Below, piece after piece: positions 1 to 10,607 of a DNA stretch of 64,000 bases. Under the pieces are notes generated by a model that ran no database searches, was not told the DNA's origin, and saw nothing but the letters and a program-made list of their open reading frames with translations. Numbering within the stretch: the stretch's first letter is position 1; the number at the start of each line of letters is the position of its first letter. Source of the DNA: Agaricus subrufescens (lineage: Eukaryota; Basidiomycota; Agaricomycetes; Agaricales; Agaricaceae); assembly GCA_029945375.1 (NCBI GenBank), contig CM057068.1:620001-684000 (forward strand). The letters run 5' to 3'. A program made the position numbers and the translations under genes.

Positions 1-240
1 TCAGGTTAGTGTGTTTGATCAGATGAACTCGAGGTGGTGCGTTCCCCGAGCCACCTTCAGTGGGGAATGTTGAGTCATTCAATTGATTAGTCGTCCGATC
101 CAACGCACCCAGCCCTTTCAAATACAACACCACATAATCTGAACCCTGTTAACAGATTGCGGGAGATAGTTCTTCTTTCTCATGGAGGGAAACACCCTAG
201 AATACCAAGTTTTGGGCACCTTTAGGTATGAAATTCCAGC

Positions 241-627
241 AATTTTTCGAGTAAAGGATGTAAGACCGGATGCAGGATTCGCGACCCCAACAGCGACGAC
301 CTGCTGGTATTGGAATGTTTGCTCGAAAACGTCGATACCTTAGTTGTGCCCTCCAAGTCTCTACGTTACGTAGACATCCTAGGACAATTCAATCTTGATA
401 CCGGCAGGTTTATATCCAAGAGCCTGTGACCGCCATCAGTAGGACAGTTGCTTCTTCACTGTCCACTTTTGGAAGGTCCAATTCTCAAGATGCCTCATAG
501 GCTGAGGGAAGCCTTTGCCAGTGTCTCCGGAATTGGAGAGAAGCATTGGATTCTATGTTTGGAATGGCCGAAGCCAACCATAGCAATGATTTCTAAGAAT
601 ACAACTGAGAGTGGAAGCCGTGAGATG
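241..627 (+). pseudogene. F-box/LRR-like relic (weak)
   Basis: Two plus-strand stretches read like the leucine-rich part of a fungal F-box protein. One, at about 295-429, is leucine-rich (it contains LLVLECLLENVDTLVV) and then meets a stop. The second, at about 445-627, begins with leucines followed by HCPLLEG. No start codon, F-box or continuous frame joins them. I read this as a decayed fragment or the tail of a gene lying mostly outside the window. It could equally be chance reading frames; confidence is low. Confidence 0.25.
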
Positions 628-725
628 TGATGGCAAAACACTACTCTGGGACTCGGACTCGATTCATACAATGCATAAATACCTTGTGGTTGATTACCGT
701 TCCTTCGTCTCCCATTTTCTGAGCC

Positions 726-1679
726 ATGCCATCGATTTCTACTTCTGCACCTCAGACCCCTAATACTCAAACTCTACCCCTTCAATTACTAGACCACTTG
801 CTTGAGCTCTTGGGGAGGGTTGTGCAGTGCGTCTCCATTGATCGGCTAAGGTGGTCAGATAGACGGTTGACCTAAGTTTGAAGTGTTGTTTGCCACCTCT
901 TGGCATCTCTTGCCACTTCAATTGCTACGGTTATCACTCTTGGTTTTCCCTATCTACACTATAGATGGTATAGGCGCAAGCGCCGAGAAATCGAGAGCCA
1001 ACCGGGTGAAGTATACTATCAACAAATGATCGAGGCGCTGGAAGCGCTATGGGATACTTATCCCTATATCTCGTTGCCTATGTTTCCGTGAGTACTATCT
1101 TACGAATTCACACCATCGTCATTGTTTACTGATTCTTCCTTCACATTTAGGCTGCCTTTCCCGATGGTCTCTTCCTCAGGTCTCCCTCTGTGCTCGATAG
1201 CTAGTTTCCTGGCCGTAATGACACTCACTGCTGGAGTCGTCAGTGTTGCTACCAGCATTATCTATAAATTGAACTTCAAGGCGTTGCATAATAGACGCAT
1301 TTTCGACGAATGGTCAAGGGTCAATTCATTTATCTCCTAGATCGATGACTTCTACTCATCTGATTGACAGGCATCACAACAGTCATGGAGCAAGGTTCCC
1401 AATAAATCATTTTGGATTTTTTTGTCTCTACCTACCTTTATTTTCTCCTTGTCAGCCGCTCTGTTCATAGCCACCGCTGTTCTCTCTATCTGGGAGCGCC
1501 CAGTAGACGGTGCGGCTCAAGCTACCGTGGAATTGCGGGGCTGCTCTACGAGGAGACTGTATACTTTTAAAAGTATACTTCTAACCGCACTTGCAGCCGC
1601 GGCCGCTCATTTCGTTTTTGTTATTTCGAAAATTTATTCCATACCCGCCAGAGAGACCAATGTGACTGACGCCGTTTAA
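726..1679 (+). CDS. Four-pass membrane protein, unknown function
   Basis: Four exons, 726-826, 884-1087, 1151-1319 and 1371-1679, join in frame to 260 residues. The ATG at 726 was chosen because splicing at GTGCGT (827) to the AG ending at 883 carries its frame into the next exon. Four hydrophobic segments are visible: one after HVVCHLL (residues about 38-60), one after the PMFPLPFP stretch, one in the FWIFLSLPTFIFSL region, and one near the C-terminus (SILLTALAAAAAHF). Between segments 1 and 2 lie a basic patch (YRRKRRE) and the motif WDTYPYISLPMF, suggesting a cytosolic loop. The third intron has a less usual GTCAAT donor. I do not recognise the family; many Agaricomycetes carry small orphan membrane proteins of this shape. 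No function is proposed. Confidence 0.6.
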
Positions 1680-2378
1680 TATCTTCCAGGTTCTATTTTC
1701 CTTCTCACTATCCTTCGGTTATCTGGGATAACTTGTCATGTAAAAATAAATATACCTCTCAAATCTCTGTACTAACAAACATACTTGATTGTCGACCGAT
1801 TGTTTTTCGTCTTTCGTTTTAAAACTAGCTACTACGCAGTAGATACCAGATCGTTCATGTTACCTTGTTTCTCTTGAGTCACTTCACTAGTTAGGTAGTA
1901 AATTCCCACTTCTCCCCGATGTTATCCCTGTTTTCCAAAGAGTAATCGAACGGGGCGAATCATTAGCCTTACCTTACGGGGACTTCCAGCCCGTCCTATG
2001 TATCTCACGTCAACTTCGCACAACTAAACCGTGACCGGTAGCTTATCTGAGTAGCTGTATTTATTCACTATTGTATCCGAGCCTGTACGCTTAACCTTTC
2101 TCTTGATGGGACTCGGCTGTACATTAAAAGTGAGCTGGGGTTATCAGATTACAGTGAATGACGCGTTTGAGATCGATGATAAGACTCTCACTGTGAATTA
2201 AGATTAGATTTTGAATTTCTTGCAGTGCAAATTCTGACGCAGAAAAACAGGACACAAACCTGCCAATAAGCGCTGGATAGCGCGTAGACGAGCAAAACAT
2301 AAGAAAAAAGATAGAGCGAACGTTGAATGGTAGATTATATTATCGTACACCGTTCCGATATATCTTTTCCGCCTTACT
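1680..2378. other. Intergenic, no gene seen
   Basis: About 700 bases between the 3' ends of two convergent genes. I see no credible reading frame, RNA gene or repeat. It is AT-rich near 2330-2350, close to the 3' end of the SRP19 gene. Confidence 0.6.
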
Positions 2379-3435
2379 TTAACCCCGTACCCTTACAACC
2401 TTCCGTTTACCCTTTGGAATATTTCCAGCAGGACCTCCACCAGGTAACAGTCCTGCTTCTGGATTATTCATGCCGGCTTTGACAGCCTCTACCAGTATTC
2501 CGGTCGATATGGCAGGTGAGTATGTTGATACACGATTTGTCAGAGGAGGGTGTGGTTCCGGAGGAATTGGCAGCCGCCTTCCACCTTTCTGAGTGAGATG
2601 GTTTTCTTGATTAGGAGCGGTCGAGGATCTGGATTTAGTTAATGACTGGGAATTGGCAGACTGTTTGCCCTTGGAACTGGTAGACTGGCTTGGGGCGGGG
2701 CCAGAGGCAGAACCGCCGCCAGCCGACTTGGCCACTGGAGGAGAAGAATCCATTGGTGCTGCGAGAGTGTAGGGTGGCTTTGGGATGTTCTCGGGTTTGA
2801 GCCTCTGGATCTGGAAACAGATGGTCTCAAGAAGTTGTTTCTCTGTGAGATATATGTGCGTAGGGTGGCCGGTATGTATGAGAGGGAGAGGAACGCACTG
2901 GTCTTGATAGAAGAGTTGACGAGCCTGCCATCCTTCTTCCATTGGACCCTCACACGGCCAGGATTTTCCCAGTCACGAGGATGGGATTTATTCACTTCGT
3001 GCAATGTACCAAGTCCGAGTCTGTTAGCAGCATCGGCGATGTCTTTGCTTAGAGGCCACCAAAGACTCTTGGCGCGCTGCACTCTTCTTTGCCCGGTTCC
3101 ATACGGACGCTTTGCGTCGAGATAGATGGGATAGATGCATGTCCAGCTAATCGCGATAAAAGACAGCCTCAGAAGTCATTGGAGGCGAAGTAAAGGGAAA
3201 CAAACGTCTTGTAAGTGCCACCGTCCACTAGGTTAGCCGGGACGTTGGCGGTGCGAGAGGGCGATGCAGGGCCGGCACGCTGGTAGTCCGAGTCTGTCTC
3301 GTCGTCAGAGTTGTCGCCGGTGTAGAGCTGCTGGAGAAGGGGGCCGCGGGCGCCGGTGTTTGGGAGTGGATTGGAGGGAAGGGGCAGATCGGTGTCGTCG
3401 TCAAACTCCTCGACGATGGTGGCTTTGCGGGACAT
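2379..3435 (-). CDS. SEC65: Signal recognition particle subunit SRP19 (Sec65)
   Basis: SRP19 binds the SRP RNA and lets SRP54 join the particle that targets ribosomes to the ER. Exons on the minus strand are 3435-3206, 3146-2899 and 2842-2379, giving 313 residues. The conserved core is clear: TCIYPIYLDAKRP, then AKSLWWPLSKDIADAA, then HPRDWENPGRVRVQWK, followed by the KKQLLETICFQIQ helix. The C-terminus ends KGKRKVVRVRG, the basic tail typical of Sec65. The protein is about twice the length of human SRP19: an acidic N-terminal extension (VEEFDDDTDLPLP and a DNSDDETDSD patch) precedes the domain, and a low-complexity serine/proline stretch precedes the tail, as in other fungi. The first intron uses GTTTGT, which restores KTWTCIYP. 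The gene is head-to-head with the JTB-like gene, with start codons only 69 bases apart. Confidence 0.93.
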
Positions 3436-3504
3436 GGTAGAGCGATAAAGAGCTGGGCTGGCTGGGGCGAGAGGCCGCGCCAGGTTTCCCACGCTGCTTG
3501 CCTT

Positions 3505-4069
3505 ATGCTGCCACGACTGACGTACGCTGTTCTCCCCTCTCGCCCGGCCCATGTAACAGAGTTCTAGCTGCTTTCTCGCCCTCTTCTTTGTCCTCTGCGC
3601 CGCGCTCAACGACACTCTCGTGTGTACCCCCATCGGCGTCTGCGAACAGTGTCCAGAGGAAGCTGTAGGCTCGATCTCTCTTCCCCTCGCCTCACGCTCA
3701 CCTATCACCTTTTGTCAGCTTCACAAACCGTTCTGCCAGCCATTCGGAAACAGGCGTCTCATTCAGTGCAAAAATTCCACCGTATTACCTACGGAGCCCC
3801 TGAGGCCGCATTACGCTCAGCACCCTCCCAACCTTGCCGATTCTGATACTCCCTCAGAAGAGGACGTAGGGGAGGGAGCGATCTTGGCTTGGGAATCGTG
3901 TGGACGCGTCGTCTCGGCGGAGCGTGCGGACTTCTTCGAGTTTGCGGCCGTTAACCTACTATTCCTAAGCGTTGGCATTGGCATTGTGATATGGCGTTTG
4001 AGAAGAATGCGACTTCGTCATGCAAGGCAGTTAGCCGCACGCATTGGACTGGTCGGACGGACGCGATAG
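3505..4069 (+). CDS. JTB-like type I membrane protein
   Basis: Exons 3505-3521, 3568-3664 and 3719-4069 give 154 residues. The tiny first exon encodes MLPRLT; joined to exon 2 it makes a clean signal peptide (MLPRLTCFLALFFVLCAA). The ectodomain is cysteine-rich (CTPIGVCEQCPEEA, then FCQPFGNRRLIQC). A later ESCGRVVSAERADFFEF segment precedes one transmembrane helix (FAAVNLLFLSVGIGIVIW) and a short basic cytosolic tail (RLRRMRLRH). This matches the layout of the animal jumping-translocation-breakpoint protein: signal peptide, CxxC-type cysteines, a K/ESCR segment just before the helix, and a short basic tail. The fungal relatives are uncharacterised as far as I know, so the role is inferred only. 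It is likely to share a bidirectional promoter with SRP19. Confidence 0.75.
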
Positions 4070-4183
4070 TTTTGCTGTCACCTAGATTAATTGTAAGCTT
4101 GTTCTTCTCCGGCTCTGAGCATGCATTGATGAAAGAAATACGTAGTATCACCATACTGTATTCATACCATTTAGTCCGGCATC

Positions 4184-4681
4184 GATGTTCGTCACATTAG
4201 TGCTGCTCTGTGTGCGGCCGACAATAGACGTTTTAATACGCACCAGCTGGTGGCCCTACTTGATCGTGGGCATCGTGTTACCATCGTTGGAAACACGAAG
4301 TTAAGGTTGATGAAGCAGGTCACAGAGTACCAGCACCACTTTCAATGAAACCGTTTGCAAGCTGATTCTCCCTTGTATGCGCTACAAACGGATTTTCTCG
4401 TCAATATATGCACCGGCATTGCAGACCTTTATGAAGCTTGCTACCCTCGCGATAGCCCCTTTGTTCGGCTACGACATTCCCTCACCCATGTTCCGATGGA
4501 AGAGTTGCAGGTGCTCCTTTGTGAGCTCGATTTGAATGTGCCGAAAGCATACTTACTATCTTTAGAAGTCGTTTTCCATCCTTCATCAATCACTTTCAAT
4601 ACCCAGAAAGCCCGACAATCTTTGTTCAGTCCTCGAAATCTATCAAAGTATGTTTCTCGCTTATTGCTGGGCAACGTATAG
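4184..4681 (+). other. Coding-looking stretch, gene model unresolved
   Basis: Two plus-strand frames have protein-like composition. One, at about 4199-4348, includes HQLVALLDRGHRVTIVGNTK. The second, at 4355-4681, includes VRLRHSLTHVPMEELQVLL and a hydrophobic-acidic mix with few low-complexity runs. A further short stretch near 4771-4885 (TLLNEAHLRRFGLLSGNTSG) lies on the same strand. I could not join them with consistent splice phases. They may be exons of one small gene that I cannot place, or a decaying one. No family is assigned. Confidence 0.3.
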
Positions 4682-5358
4682 CTATCATGCACTGGCCATA
4701 ATTAGGAAATGATTGGAACGCTGACAACACGTGTTTGGGGTATGGTACTCAGCTTTTACTGAATTTCCATAGAAAGGCACAGCGGCACTTTATTGAATGA
4801 AGCTCATCTCCGACGATTCGGTCTGCTTTCTGGAAATACTAGTGGATATTGTTTGTCAATCCCCAACGCTAACCGAGAACGCAGCACGCGGGGAAGATGA
4901 TCGAGTTGCAAATGCCTAGTGCCACCTATCCAAAATAAGCATTCGATCGCGATTTCTACAACTCGTGGTCCTCGGGGAATATGAACTGTTATTTTTACAA
5001 CCACTTCCACGCTTGGCCGGTCGTTCCGTGCAGCCTCATGTCCATGCCATATAGATCTTAAATATTTACGGGATGCATCGTGGTGTTACGGGCGGCGACG
5101 ATGCGGATGAGAATGGATCAGTTCTTTTCCGTCCAATAGCGTCACCGAAACCTAGAATCAGGACACATCTGGGCACTTTTATGCCTCGGCCCGTTTCATA
5201 TCCCCTCCTCTCCACCCTTGACACTGCATCCCCCTGCAATTCTATGACAATAGATTCCGCAAGGTTCCTTCATTCCTGAGAGTTTTTTTCCTCGCGCGGG
5301 AGGTGTGTGCTGTTTTTCTGCGTTACTTATGTTCCCCAGTATTCTAAGTTTCTTAATA

Positions 5359-5652
5359 TCACCTATCCCTCGCCCCTACCTGGCCTTTTCCTTGCCCACA
5401 CGCGCCGCACACCACGACCATTCCAGATTGACAATCTAACTTTCGGCGAATCTCCCCATTGATAAAATCACGCTTATTACCTGACCCGAACTCCAGTTGG
5501 ATCTCTACTTCCTCCCCTTCCGCTGTCCGCTGTACAGCTCCCACTTTGCGAGTCGACATAACCCTAGACTCTCGCATTTGTTGGTATCGATCTTGTATTG
5601 CCTTTCGCTGTCTTTCCTTGTCGGTGAGTATTGGATTACTTAATACGCGCAT
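5359..5652 (-). CDS. Small ORF, hypothetical
   Basis: An open frame on the minus strand starts at an ATG at 5652. It reads as a charged, helix-prone segment (LTDKERQRKAIQDRYQQMRE), followed by a basic-acidic alternation (STRKVGAVQRTAEGEEVEIQ) and GEIRRKLD. The composition is more protein-like than its antisense, and the last 25 residues look like intron readthrough. It could be one exon of a larger gene whose other exons I could not find between 4.8 and 5.7 kb. No known domain was recognised. Confidence 0.3.
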   Translation of the reverse strand: MRVLSNPILTDKERQRKAIQDRYQQMRESRVMSTRKVGAVQRTAEGEEVEIQLEFGSGNKRDFINGEIRRKLDCQSGMVVVCGACGQGKGQVGARDR

Positions 5653-5780
5653 CAACTGTCCTCATTGGCATTTGTGTCCTTGCATGCATACGCTGCATCA
5701 GGCTGTTTAATTCTTAACGTCACGTTTCACTAGTGACACTTTCTTTCTGTCGGCTTTTCGCCTTACCCTCTTTCGGCAAT

Positions 5781-7635
5781 ATGACCAACTCCATGATCCC
5801 AGTTCCACACAACTTTCTAGTGATCGCTCTCTACACCTCCATCTTTTTCTCTCAGTTTTTCCCTTTCACATTGGCTTCCCCTACTTGCAGTTTAAAACCA
5901 CCTCCGTCCGGTAGAGATGAAACATCGCCTCCAGTAGCCTCCGGTGCTGCTGGAGGAAATGGGACGACAATGTATGAAGAAGTTGTGATTACGGGCTGGT
6001 ATCCCGGTTGGCTCGCTTCTTCTTCCCCGCCGAGCCAAATAGCATGGAATAAATGGACACATATGACATATGCTTTTGCGTGAGTATTGACCTTTGTTTG
6101 ATCTTTAAAATTCGATCTTATTGATGTTTTCGTTAGTTTGACTGGCTCAGACGCCAGTAATGTGGTTTTGAATTCCGACGATCAGAGAATTTTACCGACC
6201 TTTGTCCAGGCTGCCCAAAGCAATGTATGGAACTGGCTTTCTGTTTCTTTCCATTTATGCTCATCATATCCATCTTCTAGGGCGTGAAAGCTATGGTATC
6301 TATCGGGGGCTGGACGGGTTCCATGTACTTTTCACCCGCGGTCGCGACACCGGAGAATAGAACTATGTTTGTCGGTGCTGTGACAAATTTAGCAAAGACC
6401 TATAAATTAGATGGAATCGATTTCGAGTGCGTCTCTTTTTTTGGTTTTTCCTTCATTAGTTCAATTGTGCTTATACATTGACAATGCAGTTGGGAATATC
6501 CCAATAAACAAGGCATTGGTTGTAATCATATTTCACCTTCCGACTCTGCAAATTTCTTGGAATTCCTCAAAGAACTTAGACAAGATCCTGTGGGCAAAAA
6601 CCTTTATTTGACTGCGGCTGTTAGTATTACACCGTTTATGGGACCCGATGGAACGCCTATGAATGACGTATCTGAGTTTTCTCAGTATTTGGATCACATT
6701 GGTGAGCTCTTTGTTTCCATTTGCTAGTCAATGAATATAGATGTTGAACTTTGTGTTTAGCGATTATGAATTATGATATATGGGGTTCGTGGTCTACTGG
6801 GATTGGTCCGAACGCACCGTTGGACGATTCGTGTGCTCCGACTCAAGCTGGATCAGCAAAATCTGCTGTTGATGCTTGGACGGGAGCGAAATTCCCTGCT
6901 AATCAGGTATGAATGGAACATGTTTTTGAAGCGAAAAAGAAATTGACAGATTACGATTCTCTTGTGTTTTTAGATAGTGTTGGGTATCGCCTCTTATGGA
7001 CATAGTTTCAAAGTCCAGAATCAGGGCTCAAGTTCTAACTTTAGTCTTTATGCTCCGTTTACGAAGAATAGTAACCCACTTGACGCAAGTGATGGTGAGT
7101 AGGATTGCCATTGAAGACTTTGTGCAGCTTTTTTGACGAAATTTTCTTTCTTTGCTTTCATTATGATAGGTCCTAGCACTGATATTTGTGGAAACCCGAC
7201 TGGTTCGACTGATAATTATGACTTTTCGCAAATGGTCACTGCGGGATTTTTGAATGATGATGGAAAAGCGGCCTCGGGAATTACTTATATGTATGATAAT
7301 TGCAGTCAAACTGTAAGCGTCTCTTCTCCCCACTCTTCTTTACCCTTCAAAATACTCACCTGTTGTTTTTTTTTTGGTAATGATTAGCCGTTTGTGTATG
7401 ATCCGAAATCTGGAGTTGTTATCTCATATGACGATGCTACAAGCATGAGTAAGTTCTCCTTTCTGTTTCTCTTATAATTACTGACTCGTCAAACACAAAA
7501 AAAGCTGCGAAAGGCAAATTCATTGAAGATAAGGGATTGAAAGGATTTGCGATGTGGCAGGTTGCGGGAGATGAGCATGATATACTATTAGATGCGATCA
7601 GTGATGCTTTAGATATTCAATCTGTTTGTTCTTAG
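5781..7635 (+). CDS. Secreted GH18 chitinase
   Basis: Nine exons (5781-6079, 6137-6224, 6281-6426, 6490-6701, 6761-6906, 6974-7094, 7170-7312, 7388-7448, 7505-7635) give 448 residues. Glycoside hydrolase family 18 cleaves beta-1,4 links in chitin through the N-acetyl group of the substrate. An N-terminal hydrophobic segment (VIALYTSIFFSQFF) should act as the signal peptide, then a short Ser/Pro/Gly linker leads to the barrel. Strand 1 is ITGWYPGW; KAMVSIGGWTGS is the SxGG motif; DGIDFDWEYP is the DxxDxDxE catalytic motif with the proton-donor Glu near residue 180, split by an intron within the last Asp codon. MNYDIWG and FAMWQVAGDEHD are the later-strand motifs. No chitin-binding domain is seen. 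The ATG at 5781 was preferred over the in-frame GTG at 5733. It probably serves wall remodelling or nutrition. Confidence 0.93.
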
Positions 7636-7739
7636 ATGTGTTTGGCTCTGTAGATTTAGATGTCCTTGTATGTTAGTTGTTTCCCTTGTATATATGTAGT
7701 AGGTGTATATATTCTGAATTCAGAAAAGGAGAGACATGT

Positions 7740-7811
7740 TCTCTGTTAGTATATCGGTTAGTACACGCGCCTGTCACGCGCGAAAGCGGGGTTCGACTCC
7801 CCGACAGAGAG
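7740..7811 (+). tRNA. tRNA-Asp (anticodon GTC)
   Basis: An intronless cloverleaf. The seven-base acceptor stem TCTCTGT (7740-7746) pairs with ACAGAGA (7804-7810), and G7811 is the discriminator base. The anticodon stem CGCGC/GCGCG encloses the loop CTGTCAC with anticodon GTC at 7773-7775. The T arm contains GGTTCGACTCC. It lies about 100 bases downstream of the chitinase stop, on the same strand. CCA is not encoded, as expected for a nuclear gene. Confidence 0.95.
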
Positions 7812-7978
7812 TGAAATTTTCCGTGATACACTTTTGGCTACGGCCATGATATTTTTTTGGAAAATAGCCTCTTTCTGTTTGTATTTTAGTCTGGGTTTGC
7901 GTGGATGAGTGCGTGGACACTAGACACATATCATTGCATCTGATGTTTTTTGTTTCTCTTTGATGGACGTTCTTAGAT

Positions 7979-8117
7979 CCTAATTCCACGAGACAGGACA
8001 GCTTGTACATCAAGGTGTTCTGGAGGGCACTCAACTCTTTGTCGCCGAACCTAATTCCACAAGACAAGATAGCTTGTATATCAAGGTGTTCTGGTGGGTA
8101 CTCAACATTTTGTCGCT
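7979..8117. repeat. Two-copy tandem repeat, 71-base period
   Basis: Two adjacent copies begin with CCTAATTCCAC at 7979 and 8050. They share the core CAAGGTGTTCTGG, and each ends near TTTGTCGC. They differ by scattered substitutions, so the duplication is not recent. No coding role is apparent. Confidence 0.8.
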
Positions 8118-8803
8118 TTTGTGTAGAACATTATACAAACCGTACTCAGCAGACACTGTTGAAGAGTGACCTTGAGATTACTGCCAGTTGCAAGAACCGA
8201 GGCGAGGGCACCTTATAATGGCCACGCAAAATAGTACCTGAAGTACCTACATTTAGGGTACTTAAATCTAACTAGAAAGTGGATAAAATGTGGAGTGAAA
8301 ATGTCCGAATTAGACTTTGTCGATGACGGCTACGAACCTACGACTAATGTTGCGGCCCCTGAAACACTGTTCAGAAGAAGACAAGGCCTCTATCAGTAAT
8401 GCTCTAGTTGACCGACAGAGAAAATAACTTCGAACGATCCCTTCTTCGGGGCTGAGATGTCTTATAAGGACAATTTTCAATGAGTTTGGGAGGCGCGAGT
8501 GTATAGTTATGAGGCGATCTGCTGCAACAGAATTGAGACGGTGGGCAAACGAGGTAGGCTTGGAAGACTTCTGATCTGATTGCATCTAAGCGACTGTCAT
8601 GAAGGACAAACGTATGCTACTGCAGAATTACGAGTCTTGCTTCCACAAGCTCGCGACGAACTACGCTGGTCTGAGGTTTCAGGACAAGTGGGCACCAAAC
8701 AAAACTCTCTTCAACGCCGAGTGTAAATAATAGATGACTCAAACGACTCACCTAACCATGCACCACGAGAGTTCGGATTCATCATCTAATGACAGGGAAC
8801 CAA
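8118..8803. other. Intergenic region downstream of F-box gene A
   Basis: The last 100 bases or so (about 8700-8803) match, in reverse complement, the 3' flanks of F-box genes B and C (shared GTGGTGCATG and GGTGAGTCGTTTGA). Homology of the duplicated module therefore runs past the stop codon. The rest (8118-8700) holds only short open frames that I do not consider genes. Confidence 0.55.
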
Positions 8804-10374
8804 TCATGGTCCCAAAATTAGCGACATGACAGATATTCTGAATGGCACCACACGCCCAGCCGTGAGCTTCTCCATTCTTCTCCTCCCAAAATCATTCAAG
8901 TCGTGAATTGGATTCGATTGATCGTGGGCTCTTCGAAAATAAAGAAATTCCCCGTGGTCCAGTGTAGGGTAACGCCGACCTGGGTAAGTAGGATAAAATT
9001 CCAAATATTTCAGCTGTGGCAGTTTGAGTGCCGTATCCAACCATGCTCCCTGAGTGTCATTATCAGTAATGATACCTTTAATATCAGTATATATAAAGCA
9101 ACGTACCAACAACCTGTCTGCGTGTTTCATATATCCAGGGTTTATAGTAACAGAACAACAAAGATACGTGAGTTGCTGGCATTTCTCAATCTGAGCGAGA
9201 TGTTCCAGCGACATGTCCTTTGTCCAGAGTGTTTCAACGAACCATCCCAAGTGAAGCTCCCGCAGCGTGGCACTGTGGCATGGCAGCACAGACATGAAGA
9301 AATAATCGACACCTCCTGGAGTGTCAGCGCCCGGGTAACGTGAGCGGAATTTGAGGTGGTTGAGGCCAGAATATGACGAGAGATATTTGAGGACGCCATC
9401 TGGATGCGTGGTATCGATGGTAAGCTCATCAAGATCTATCGAATTCTCGAGCAGAAGGCGACAGATTTCATTGTTCTGTTTAGGGGAGTCTGGATGCCGG
9501 TTGAACATCAACCGGAGTACCTTCAAAGACTTGAGATGGCGCAAGTGGGCACGAAAGTCGTCGGCGGAGATACAAAGGCCAGTCAAGTCAAGTAGCTTGA
9601 GCTTTAGACATGTTATAGGGGGAAGGTCTGCAAAGAAAAGTGCAGGGACAGGGACATGCGGAGGGTTATAGGGTCGTGGAATGTTAAATGTGAATTGTTC
9701 TAAGGTTGGACATCGTGACAGGAGATCAGCGATCTCACTGATGAAGTCCGGAGAGACATCCTCCCCAATCTCCCAATCTATCGTGACAGAAGACAGGTTG
9801 GAGAACGATTTGAGAGTGAAACCCGAAAAAGGTGTGAAGACAACAACCCGAAGTATTAGCTCTCTGAGATTTTGGAGAGACCCAAAGGAATTGAACACGT
9901 CGAGTACCAAGGGTGAGACTGGGTAGTTGTGAGGCCAGTGGCACCATCTAATATGATCAATGAAGACAATGAGATTTAATTGGGGTTACACGTACTTGAG
10001 GGATTCTAGATGTATCAGTGTTGGGATCAAACTTTCAAGTAATTTGAGCCAGGGAAGGTGCAGGTCAAGGGAATCTCTGATAGAAGATATTTGGATATCT
10101 AATTTTTTTGTGCAACGACTGAAGACTAGCTCTTTCCCGACATTGAGATACTGATGAATTGTCCATTCCAACCATGCACCAAGGCGGACTGTCTTGAACA
10201 GCGCGGGTGAGATGAGACGGTCAACTTTCTTATTCAGAACCCGTAGACGACACCGATCTCTCGCGGCCTGCCACTTTCATCAGCTCTGCGGCCATGCCAG
10301 AGAAGAGTGCTCACTATCAGCTCGAGTATTAGCAAGATAAGTTCATCTGGCAGACCCAGGAAGTCTGTCCCCAT
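8804..10374 (-). CDS. F-box/LRR-like protein, copy A (type 1)
   Basis: Minus-strand exons 10374-10315, 10267-9996, 9947-9107 and 9049-8804 give 472 residues. The 20-residue first exon is the start of an F-box (FLGLPDELILLILELI). The second exon continues it (RLRVLNKKVDRLISPALF). The rest is made of leucine-rich-like units such as LKLLDLTGLCISADDFRAH and LKVLRLMFNRHPDSP. F-box proteins normally bind Skp1 and bring substrates to an SCF ubiquitin ligase; the substrate here is unknown. All four exons are open, and exon sizes match copies B and C exactly except exon 2, which is 18 bases shorter. The last intron is 57 bases and stop-free here, so it can be read through in frame, whereas it is 53 bases in B and C. 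Divergent partner A' starts 233 bases away. Confidence 0.85.
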
Positions 10375-10607
10375 GCCTTTCCGGAGGGCTTTCCGTGATT
10401 TCAGGGAAGAGGCCTGATAACACTGTCTGTCAATCACGGTTAAAACTGATTCACGTATCAAAAAAGTTCCCACAAATCACTGGCAAATTACCTCATGCCG
10501 TCTCGCAGGATAATCCCGATGCTGTGTGGCGTTATGTTCGACCAACATATAAGATCCATACCTCTTTTTCTGCGGCTCAACTGTCCCACTGTTCCTTCCC
10601 AGTGTCC
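10375..10607. promoter_or_regulatory. Shared bidirectional promoter gap A/A'
   Basis: A gap of 233 bases separates the start codons of genes transcribed away from each other. The TATA-like CATATAAG at 10546-10553 lies about 55 bases before the A' start; the same motif sits at nearly the same distance in the B and C modules. A GGAAGAGG/CCTCTTCC element and GAAATTACGG/CCGTGATTTC sequences near the type 1 start are also shared with those modules. Confidence 0.55.

Noticed and set aside
5733..5780. Upstream GTG start for the chitinase
   Set aside because: A nuclear fungal gene should start at ATG; the ATG at 5781 directly precedes the signal-peptide region.
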